Origin: Aquibium carbonis
Lineage (GTDB): Bacteria > Pseudomonadota > Alphaproteobacteria > Rhizobiales > Rhizobiaceae
Length of the DNA: 64,000 nt
Assembly (NCBI RefSeq): GCF_003970795.1
Contig: NZ_RWKW01000002.1
Location: forward strand, 124,001-188,000
Direction: 5' to 3'
A program made the translations under genes and the position numbers. The notes below the pieces were generated by a model, which was given only the letters and a program-made list of their open reading frames with translations, did not search any database and was not told where the DNA came from. Positions 57,799 through 64,000 of the stretch are shown in pieces (positions within the stretch are counted from its first letter, which is position 1; each line of letters starts with the position of its first letter).

Positions 57799-58344
57799 AT
57801 GCCTCCCCGCAAAATAGGTCGTGAGCAGGCGCCGATCGTCGTCCGCGCACGACCCGGGCAAGCAACCCGCGGTTTGCTCGCCGCCGCCGGCACCGTCTTT
57901 CCCTGCGCGCTCGGACGCGGCGGCATCACCGCCTTCAAGCGCGAGGGCGACGGCGGCACGCCGCTGGGCGCCATGAAACTGCTTTGGGGCTATCGTCGGC
58001 CCGAGCGCGGATGGCCGCCCCCCACCCGGCTCGCGATCCTGCCGGCGGCACCGTGGCTCGGCTGGTGCGACGCGCCGGGCGACCGCAATTACAACCGTCC
58101 CGTCCGCCTGCCCTATGCGGCCAGTTGCGAAACCATGCAGCGCGCCGACCGGCTCTACGACGTGGTGGCGGTTCTCGACTGGAACATGCGTCCCGCGATC
58201 CGCGGCCGCGGCAGCGCCATCTTCCTTCACATCGCCAAGCCGGGCTATCTGGCCACCGAAGGCTGTATCGCGGTCTCGCCGGCGACGATGCGGCGGTTGC
58301 TGCCGCTGCTCCATCGCGGATCCGTGCTGAAGGTGATGAGATAG
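57799..58344 (+). CDS. L,D-transpeptidase family protein
   Basis: The 181-residue protein has the YkuD-type core: FKREGDGGTPLGAMKLLWGYRR at the front and the active site AIFLHIAKPGYLATEGCIAVSP with His and Cys in H-x(12)-T-E-G-C-I-A. Such enzymes cross-link peptidoglycan or attach proteins to it. No clear signal peptide follows the ATG at 57799. An in-frame ATG at 57685 adds a weakly hydrophobic stretch, so the true start is uncertain. The TEGCI variant differs from the usual SHGC and is typical of a rhizobial subgroup. Confidence 0.83.
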   Translation: MPPRKIGREQAPIVVRARPGQATRGLLAAAGTVFPCALGRGGITAFKREGDGGTPLGAMKLLWGYRRPERGWPPPTRLAILPAAPWLGWCDAPGDRNYNRPVRLPYAASCETMQRADRLYDVVAVLDWNMRPAIRGRGSAIFLHIAKPGYLATEGCIAVSPATMRRLLPLLHRGSVLKVMR

Positions 58345-58358
58345 ACCCGCCGGCGGCG

Positions 58359-59015
58359 TCAGCCGTAGCGCCACACCGTCGTGCGCTTGACCTCGGCATC
58401 CTCCAGCGCCCGCGTCACCGGCACCTGGTATTCGGCGAGGAAGGACAGCCGGTCGCGCGGCAGGTAGGAGCGGCCGGGATCGCCGACCAGGACGGTCGCG
58501 CCGCGCGCGACGAGGGTCGAGAACCACGGAAGCAGGCGATCCGTCATCTCGCGGTCGTAGAAGACGTCGCCGGCCAGCACCACGTCCCAGCCGCCGTCGT
58601 CGCCGGTCAGGTCGGCGTCGGTGAAAGCCACCGCGACCCCGTTCACCGACGCATTGAGCGCGACGGCCGCCGCGCAGAACCGGTCGATGTCGGCGGCGAG
58701 CACGTCGGCCGCACCGGACTTCGCCGCCGCGATGGCGACGAGGCCCGAACCTGTCGCGAAGTCGAGGACGCGCTTGCCGGCAACCGTTTCGGGATGGTCG
58801 AGCACATAGCGGGCAAGCCCCTGGCCACCGGCCCAGGCGAAGGCCCAGAACGGCGGCTGCAAGCCGATCTCCTGGAGTTCCTCCTCCGTCCGGTGCCACA
58901 GGTCGTGCGCTTCGTCGGCGAGATGCAGCAGGATTTCCGGCACGTGCGGCGGCGCGCGCAGCGCCGTGTTGGCGCGAATGAAGCCGTCCGCCCGATCGGG
59001 CGTCAGGATTTTCAT
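58359..59015 (-). CDS. ETF-beta lysine methyltransferase-like protein
   Basis: The 218-residue class I methyltransferase has motif I VLDFATGSGLVAIAAAKSGA and the catalytic-region motif VVLAGDVFYDREM (D-x-F-Y). It opens with LTPDRADGFIRANTALRAPPHVPEILLHLADEAHDLW and then QPPFWAFAWAGGQGLARYVLD, which is characteristic of the METTL20/ETFBKMT group. In Agrobacterium a homologue methylates lysines of the electron-transfer flavoprotein beta subunit. It is the last gene of the tsaD operon, 13 bases after the EVE gene. Confidence 0.85.
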   Translation of the reverse strand: MKILTPDRADGFIRANTALRAPPHVPEILLHLADEAHDLWHRTEEELQEIGLQPPFWAFAWAGGQGLARYVLDHPETVAGKRVLDFATGSGLVAIAAAKSGAADVLAADIDRFCAAAVALNASVNGVAVAFTDADLTGDDGGWDVVLAGDVFYDREMTDRLLPWFSTLVARGATVLVGDPGRSYLPRDRLSFLAEYQVPVTRALEDAEVKRTTVWRYG

Positions 59016-59028
59016 GAAGGGCGACGGA

Positions 59029-59448
59029 TCAGAGGAGCCCGCCCATGCGGCAGACCTCGTCCCATTCCTCGTCGCGCACCGGCTGGACCGACAGCCGCAT
59101 CGACTTGACCAGCGCCATCTCGGCCAGTTTGGGATTGGCTTTCACCGCCTCCAGCGACACCGGCTTGGGCATGTCCTCCACGGCGCGGACGTCGACGCAT
59201 TCCCAGCGCGGATCGGCACTCGTCGAATCCGGGTGCACCAGCCCGCAGACCTCCACGATCCCGACGATCTCCTTGCCCTCGTTGGAGTGATAGAAGAACC
59301 CCCTGTCGCCGACCTGCATCGCCCGCATGTTGTTGCGCGCCTGATAATTGCGCACGCCGTCCCACTCCTGCCCGGCCGCGCCCTTCGCCTTCTGCATCTC
59401 CCACGACCACTTGAAGGGCTCCGACTTGAACAGCCAATAGGCCATCAT
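59029..59448 (-). CDS. EVE domain protein
   Basis: The 139-residue protein is a single EVE (PUA-like) domain: MAYWLFKSEPFKWSWEM, then EWDGVRNYQARNNMRAMQVGDRGFFYHSNEG, VVEVC-type strand GIVEVCGLVHPDSTSADPRWECVDV. The fold binds modified bases in RNA or DNA. Its start overlaps the YciI gene by four bases (ATGA). The eve-yciI-gpsA-tsaD order is common in rhizobia. Confidence 0.92.
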   Translation of the reverse strand: MMAYWLFKSEPFKWSWEMQKAKGAAGQEWDGVRNYQARNNMRAMQVGDRGFFYHSNEGKEIVGIVEVCGLVHPDSTSADPRWECVDVRAVEDMPKPVSLEAVKANPKLAEMALVKSMRLSVQPVRDEEWDEVCRMGGLL

Positions 59449-59741
59449 GCGGTCTCCGGCTTGTTGAAGGTCCAGTTCCAGGGGCGGATCTCGACGGAGG
59501 CGAAGAGACCCGCCTTGGCATAGGGGTCCTGCGCGGCAAACAGTTCCGCCGCCTTTTGATCGGGCGCATCGATGACCACCAGGCTGCCATTCGGCTTGCC
59601 TTCGCTGTCGAGGAACGGGCCAGCCAGGGCCAGCGCGCCGTCGGCGTTCAGCTTTTCAAGGAAGGTGAGGTGGTCTGGCCGTGTGTCCATGCGCAGTTGC
59701 AGGCTTCCGGGCTTGTCGTTGCAGATGACCGCGAACAGCAT
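59445..59741 (-). CDS. YciI family protein
   Basis: The 98-residue protein is a small ferredoxin-like YciI domain: MLFAVICNDKPGSLQLRMDTRPDHLTFLEKLNADGALALAGPFLDSEGKPNGSLVVIDAPD with the conserved His and Asp of the putative active site (RPDHLTF). FAAQDPYAKAGLFASVEIRPW is the C-terminal block. Function is unknown; some homologues are dehalogenases or fused to other enzymes. It overlaps the EVE gene and follows gpsA by 35 bases. Confidence 0.9.
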   Translation of the reverse strand: MLFAVICNDKPGSLQLRMDTRPDHLTFLEKLNADGALALAGPFLDSEGKPNGSLVVIDAPDQKAAELFAAQDPYAKAGLFASVEIRPWNWTFNKPETA

Positions 59742-59776
59742 GTCGATAATCCCCCGTTCTCGAAGACCTGCCCGCG

Positions 59777-60763
59777 TCAGCTCTCGCTTTTCAGCGGCCG
59801 CGCGAGGAGGTTCGATACGGCTTCGCGCACCGTGATCGTCCGGTCAAGGATCATCGCGACGCTTTCGGTGATCGGGGCGTCGATGCCGCGCTCCTGCGCG
59901 ATCCGGCGGGCGATACCGGCGGTTGCGACACCCTCGGCCAGCGGCAGTCCGTCGATCGGTTCGCCACGTCCGATCGTCCGCCCGTAGGCGAAGTTGCGCG
60001 ACTGGCCGGAGCCGCAGGTCAGCATCAGGTCGCCGAGGCCTGACAAGCCCATCAGCGTCTCCGGGCGGGCGCCGAAGGAGGCCGCGATCCGGCGCAGTTC
60101 GACGAAGCCGCGGGTGACCAGAGCGGCCTGCGCGCTGGCGCCCAGCCCGGCACCGACGACGGCCCCTGCCGCGATCGCCAGCACGTTCTTCAACGCGCCG
60201 CCCACCTCGACACCGACCAGATCGTCGCTGGAGTAGCAGCGCAGCGTCGGCGTCGACAGGAACACGGCCAGCCGCGCGGCGGTGTCGGTGTCCAGCGCGG
60301 CCACCGTCACGGCAGTCGGCAGCGACGCCGCGACGTCGGCCGCGAAACTTGGCCCGGACAGGGCGGCCGGCGGGTTCGACGGCAGGATTGCCTGGGCGAC
60401 GTCCGACATCAAACGGCCGGTTCCCGCCTCGATCCCCTTGGCGCACAACACGATCGGAACGCCGGAGGCGATGACGTGTCTTACCTGCGACAGCACCGCC
60501 GCCGTGGTCTGGGCCGGCACCACGGACAGGACGCACTCCGCGCCGTCGAGCGCGGCGGACAGGTCGTCGAACGCCGTCAGATCCGGATGCAGTGCCATGC
60601 CGGGCAGGTAGCGGGGATTGGAATGATCGCGGTTGATGGCATCGATGGTCGCGACGTCGCGCGCCCACAGGCGGACGCGATTGCCGGCCACGGTCAGCGT
60701 CTGTGCGAGCGCCGTGCCCCAGGCGCCGCCGCCAAGCACGGCGATGCGCGGTGCAGTGCTCAT
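59777..60763 (-). CDS. gpsA: glycerol-3-phosphate dehydrogenase [NAD(P)+]
   Basis: The 328-residue cytoplasmic enzyme makes sn-glycerol-3-phosphate for phospholipids. [17 protein letters not shown] binds the nucleotide; [48 protein letters not shown] and [18 protein letters not shown] (catalytic Lys) are complete. The ATG at 60763 overlaps the tsaD stop by four bases, which fixes the start. Confidence 0.97.
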   Translation of the reverse strand: MSTAPRIAVLGGGAWGTALAQTLTVAGNRVRLWARDVATIDAINRDHSNPRYLPGMALHPDLTAFDDLSAALDGAECVLSVVPAQTTAAVLSQVRHVIASGVPIVLCAKGIEAGTGRLMSDVAQAILPSNPPAALSGPSFAADVAASLPTAVTVAALDTDTAARLAVFLSTPTLRCYSSDDLVGVEVGGALKNVLAIAAGAVVGAGLGASAQAALVTRGFVELRRIAASFGARPETLMGLSGLGDLMLTCGSGQSRNFAYGRTIGRGEPIDGLPLAEGVATAGIARRIAQERGIDAPITESVAMILDRTITVREAVSNLLARPLKSES

Positions 60764-61848
60764 GCCTTGGCCCCCCGTTTGCCCGCGCCGACGAGCGGTG
60801 CGGCATTGAGGTCGAGCGGCCAGCGCGAGCGCGGCGCCAATTCCATCGCGTCCGCGGCCGCGTCGGCGCCGAGGCCGGCGTGAAGCCGCTCGATGCCGGC
60901 CCAGGCGATCATCGCGGCGTTGTCGGTGCACAGTGCGGCCGGCGGCGCGAGAAAGGCGAAGCCGTGCTTGTCGCACAATGACAGCAGCGCCGCGCGGATC
61001 GGCCCGTTGGCAGCGACGCCGCCGGCCACCACCAGCGTCGGCGCGGGCGCTTGCGGCCGCTCGGCGCGAAACCGCTCCAGGCTGCGCGCCACGCGATCGG
61101 CCAGCGTTTCCACGATCGCGCGCTGGAACGAAGCGGCGATGTCGGCCACGTCCTGATCAGACAGGGGAGCGATGGCGGTCGCCGCCTGCCGCACCGCCGT
61201 CTTCAGGCCGGAGAAGGAGAAGTCCGGCCGCGCCTCGCCCTTCAGGGGATGCGGGAAATCGAAGCGCATGGGATCCCCGCTCCGGGCGACCCGCTCGACA
61301 TTGGGTCCGCCCGGATAGGGAAGACCGAGCAGCTTGGCCGTCTTGTCGAAGGCTTCCCCGATGGCGTCGTCGATGGTCGAGGCCCAGCGCTCGTAGCGTC
61401 CCGGCCCTTCGACCAGCAGGATCTGCGTGTGGCCGCCCGATACGAGCAGGATCAGGTAGGGGAACGCGACGTCGCCGATCAGCCGGGCCGACAACGCGTG
61501 GCCTTCGAGATGGTTGATCGGGATCAGCGGCTTGCCGGTCGCGGCGGCGATGGCCTTTGCGGTCATCAGCCCGACCAGGAGCCCCCCGATCAGGCCGGGT
61601 CCGGCGGTCGCGGCCACCGCGTCGATGCCGTCGAGGGTGATGTCGGCCTCCGCGAGCGCCGCCTCGACGATCCCGTCCAGCGCCTCGACATGCGCCCGCG
61701 CGGCGATTTCGGGCACCACGCCGCCGAAGGCGGCATGTTCCTCGAGTTGCGACAGGACGACGTTGGACAGAATGCGCGGCGGACTGCCTTCCCGCCAGGC
61801 GACGACTGCGGCCGCCGTCTCGTCGCAGCTCGTCTCGATGCCAAGCAT
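60760..61848 (-). CDS. tsaD: tRNA threonylcarbamoyladenosine synthesis protein TsaD
   Basis: The 362-residue Kae1-type protein transfers threonylcarbamoyl to A37 of tRNAs reading ANN codons, with TsaB and Tsa[30 protein letters not shown] (iron-binding His pair), [27 protein letters not shown] and [15 protein letters not shown] are all present. ATG at 61848 puts the start at the first strand; ATG 61875 is possible. First gene of the leftward operon, divergent from hemC. Confidence 0.96.
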   Translation of the reverse strand: MLGIETSCDETAAAVVAWREGSPPRILSNVVLSQLEEHAAFGGVVPEIAARAHVEALDGIVEAALAEADITLDGIDAVAATAGPGLIGGLLVGLMTAKAIAAATGKPLIPINHLEGHALSARLIGDVAFPYLILLVSGGHTQILLVEGPGRYERWASTIDDAIGEAFDKTAKLLGLPYPGGPNVERVARSGDPMRFDFPHPLKGEARPDFSFSGLKTAVRQAATAIAPLSDQDVADIAASFQRAIVETLADRVARSLERFRAERPQAPAPTLVVAGGVAANGPIRAALLSLCDKHGFAFLAPPAALCTDNAAMIAWAGIERLHAGLGADAAADAMELAPRSRWPLDLNAAPLVGAGKRGAKA

Positions 61849-61957
61849 TCTGATCTCGCCATTTGCGGTGAGCATCATTGCCCGCATGACCTTTCGCCGG
61901 TAGGTAGGGCGGAGGGAGGCCCTCCGGATGCGGACGGGTTAACACGGACCGGTGAGG

Positions 61958-62887
61958 ATGCAAACACAACCGATCAGGATCGGAACACGCGGCAGCGCGC
62001 TGGCGCTGGCGCAGGCGCACGAGACCCGCGCGCGCCTGATGGCGGCGCACACGCTGCCCGAGGCGGCCTTCGCCATCGAGGTCATTTCCGTCAGCGGCGA
62101 CCGCATCCAGGACCGGCCGCTGTCGGAAGCCGGTGGCAAGGGCCTTTTCACCAAGGAGATCGAGGAGGCGTTGCTCGACGGCCGCATCGACCTCGCCGTG
62201 CATTCCTCCAAGGACATGCCGACGACCCTTCCGCCCGGCCTCCACATCGCAACCTTCCTCGAGCGCGAGGATGTGCGCGACGCCTTCATCGGCCGCGACG
62301 TCAAGACCCTGTCCGACCTGCCGCAGGGCGCCACCATCGGCTCGTCCTCGCTCCGTCGGCAGGCGCAGATCCGCCGTCTCCGGCCCGACATCGACGTCGT
62401 CATGTATCGCGGCAACGTGCAGACACGGCTTCGCAAGCTCGCCGAGGGCGCGGTCGACGCCACATTGCTCGCCTTTGCCGGGCTGCGGCGGCTCGGGCTG
62501 GAGCATGTCGTCACCTCGATTCTCCCGCAGGACGACTTCCTGCCGGCGCCGGGCCAGGGGGCCATCTGCATCGAATGCCGCCAGGGCGACGAGCGCATCG
62601 AAGCGCTCCTCGCGCCGATCCACCACCGCGACACGGGCCTGGCCCTGATCTGCGAACGCGCCTTTCTCGCCGCGCTCGACGGCTCCTGCCGCACGCCCAT
62701 TGCCGCCAATGCGGTGATCGAAGGCGGGCGCATCCGCTTTACCGGCATGATCCTGAAGACGGATGGCAGCGAGACGCACGAGATCGCCGCCGATGGCGAC
62801 GCGGGCGATGCCGAGGCGATCGGCCGCGATGCCGGCGCCCGCATCCGGGCGAAGGCCGGGCCGGACTTCTTCTCCGACTGGACCTGA
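61958..62887 (+). CDS. hemC: hydroxymethylbilane synthase (porphobilinogen deaminase)
   Basis: The 309-residue enzyme joins four porphobilinogens into hydroxymethylbilane on the path to haem. [35 protein letters not shown], and the cofactor cysteine in [11 protein letters not shown] are present. ATG at 61958 gives the rhizobial N-terminus [13 protein letters not shown]; a GTG six bases upstream is also in frame. hemD follows four bases after the stop. Confidence 0.97.
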   Translation: MQTQPIRIGTRGSALALAQAHETRARLMAAHTLPEAAFAIEVISVSGDRIQDRPLSEAGGKGLFTKEIEEALLDGRIDLAVHSSKDMPTTLPPGLHIATFLEREDVRDAFIGRDVKTLSDLPQGATIGSSSLRRQAQIRRLRPDIDVVMYRGNVQTRLRKLAEGAVDATLLAFAGLRRLGLEHVVTSILPQDDFLPAPGQGAICIECRQGDERIEALLAPIHHRDTGLALICERAFLAALDGSCRTPIAANAVIEGGRIRFTGMILKTDGSETHEIAADGDAGDAEAIGRDAGARIRAKAGPDFFSDWT

Positions 62888-62891
62888 AGAC

Positions 62892-63602
62892 GTGGCCCGG
62901 GTTCTGGTCACCCGCCCGGAGCCCGGCGCGACCGCCACGGCAAGGCGACTCACCGAGGCCGGACACGCGCCGGTGGTGTTGCCGCTGAGCGAGATAGGCC
63001 CGCTCGCCCCCGTCCTGCCGCCGGCAGGCAGGGTCGACCTCATCGCGGCCACCAGCGCCAACGCCTTGCGCCATCTCGTCACCGTTCCGTCGGCGCTGCT
63101 GGGGATGCCTTGCCGCACGGTCGGCGGCAGGACGGCGGAAGCGGCCCGGCGGGCCGGGTTCACGGACGTCCGGTCCGCGGACGGCGACGGTGCGGCGCTG
63201 GCGGCGATGATCGCGGCGACAGAGCCGCCCGGCGCGACGGTCCTCTATCTCTGCGGCCGCGTCCGGCGCCCTGAATTCGAGCAGGCGCTGGGGCGGGCCG
63301 GGATGAATGTGGAGGCGGTCGAGGTCTATGACACCCGCTTCGTGCCGCCTTGGCAAGTGGCCACCGCGCTCGCGGCGGCCAGCCATCCGGTCGACGCGGT
63401 GCTGCTCTATTCGCCCGAGACGGCACGCACGATGGCCACGGCCCTTGCCTGGACGGAAACCGCCGACGCCCTCGCCGACGCGTCCTTCCTTTGCCTTTCG
63501 GCACAGGTTGCCGCCGCGCTCGGAACCCTTGACGATCCACGGACTTATGTGGCGATGGAGCCCACCGAAGACGCCCTGCTCGCTCTCCTTCCCTCCGGCT
63601 GA
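62892..63602 (+). CDS. hemD: uroporphyrinogen-III synthase
   Basis: The 236-residue enzyme closes hydroxymethylbilane into uroporphyrinogen III. Typical loosely conserved features are VARVLVTRPEPGATATARRLTEAGHAPVVLPLSEI at the N-terminus, YLCGRVRRPEFEQALGRAGMNVEAVEVYDT in the middle and AVLLYSPETARTMA. The start is GTG at 62892, since the next in-frame ATG is well inside the fold. It lies directly after hemC. Confidence 0.92.
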   Translation: MARVLVTRPEPGATATARRLTEAGHAPVVLPLSEIGPLAPVLPPAGRVDLIAATSANALRHLVTVPSALLGMPCRTVGGRTAEAARRAGFTDVRSADGDGAALAAMIAATEPPGATVLYLCGRVRRPEFEQALGRAGMNVEAVEVYDTRFVPPWQVATALAAASHPVDAVLLYSPETARTMATALAWTETADALADASFLCLSAQVAAALGTLDDPRTYVAMEPTEDALLALLPSG

Positions 63603-63691
63603 CGCAAAAATGCTACCCATGTCCGTGTTGCACGTGCGAATGTCATGATAGGAAGCGGCCCGTCGTCGATGGAGCCGAACCGGAGCAGGGA

Positions 63692-64000
63692 ATGGCCAGA
63701 CCACCGAAGATCCGTCACTCGAAGACGCACCGCGACCCGGTGACGATCGACCTCGACCCCGCCGACGTCAAGCGGGCTCCCGAGGCGACGCCTGCATCGG
63801 ACAAGCCGGCGAATCCTGGCGCGCCTGCCAAGAGCACGGCGAGCGCCGAGGCGAATCCAGGTTCTGGTGCGAAGACGGCGACGTCCGACCCGAGGCCGAT
63901 CGCTGCGGAAGCGGCCAGGACGACACAGGGACCGGACGCGCCCAGGGTCGACGAGGCGACGTCCGAGACCAAGGAGACGGCGTCGAAAGAGCCGGGCGCC
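63692..64000 (+). CDS. mitofilin/Mic60-like protein (5' part, cut by window edge)
   Basis: Only about 103 codons are visible: MARPPKIRHSKTHRDPVTIDLDPADVKR and then a low-complexity Ala/Pro/Lys/Glu/Thr-rich stretch. This cytoplasmic disordered start, and the place directly after hemC-hemD, fit the alphaproteobacterial mitofilin (COG4223/Mic60) protein, which normally continues into one membrane segment, a coiled coil and a C-terminal mitofilin domain. None of those is inside the window, so the call leans on context. A haem-synthesis gene such as hemY usually follows. Confidence 0.6.
   Translation, partial: MARPPKIRHSKTHRDPVTIDLDPADVKRAPEATPASDKPANPGAPAKSTASAEANPGSGAKTATSDPRPIAAEAARTTQGPDAPRVDEATSETKETASKEPGA

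Overview
This GC-rich 64 kb window is alphaproteobacterial chromosome, most likely Hyphomicrobiales and probably Phyllobacteriaceae (Mesorhizobium-like). The support is the gene set and gene order: sdhCDAB, leuS-lptE, ubiH-like/tesB/glnK/amtB/ftsK/lolA/xthA in a row, hemC-hemD followed by a mitofilin-like gene, a Usg-family gene beside acs, and a BA14K protein. The family-level placement is inference; no rRNA is present. Most genes are housekeeping genes in their usual neighbourhoods.

Layout. 1-4.8 kb: a cut gene, DUF429 and pyridoxal kinase genes, a small membrane protein, a GNAT, inorganic pyrophosphatase, an exported protein, and the DUF167/YggT pair. 4963-5038: tRNA-Ala(CGC). 5039-18099: an integrated element of about 13 kb bounded by a 17-bp repeat of the tRNA 3' end. 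It carries a tyrosine integrase, a five-gene type I restriction-modification operon (hsdM, hsdS, an unassigned 124-codon gene, hsdR, an unassigned 202-codon gene), a serine recombinase, a family-25 glycosyltransferase and a two-gene ParB-like operon. 18.2-24.5 kb: BA14K protein, PlsC-type acyltransferase, lptE, leuS, YggS-type PLP protein, GNAT. 24.5-31.7 kb: a SLC13/DASS transporter next to a truncated second copy of usg, then usg, acs, a roughly 1-kb intergenic region with palindromic repeats and a candidate 22-codon gene with an exceptionally strong ribosome binding site, a methyltransferase, a monooxygenase-fold protein and MgtC.

31.8-37.9 kb: leuC, a membrane diguanylate cyclase, an overlapping pair coding for a ClpP-fold periplasmic protein and a polytopic partner, an exported protein and a GNAT. 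38.2-42.4 kb: succinate dehydrogenase sdhCDAB with a VapBC-type toxin-antitoxin pair between sdhA and sdhB. 42.6-49.9 kb: YceH, AhpD-like protein, exported MsrA, a GGDEF-EAL protein, OsmC, a UbiH-family hydroxylase, TesB. 50.1-58.3 kb: glnK-amtB, ftsK, lolA, xthA, a cyclic-nucleotide-binding protein, an OmpR-family regulator and an L,D-transpeptidase. 58.4-64 kb: a leftward tsaD-gpsA-yciI-EVE-methyltransferase operon, and divergent from it hemC-hemD and the start of a mitofilin/Mic60-like gene.

How it fits together: sdhCDAB, acs, leuC and the DASS carrier serve carbon metabolism; glnK-amtB ammonium sensing and uptake; lptE, lolA and the L,D-transpeptidase the envelope; hemC-hemD tetrapyrrole synthesis. 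The tRNA-Ala island is the main accessory region. Its hsd operon, with two unassigned co-transcribed genes, is the best place to look for something undescribed. Coding starts were chosen from ribosome binding sites, family N-termini and stop/start overlaps. No database search was possible, so all family calls rest on motifs I recognise.
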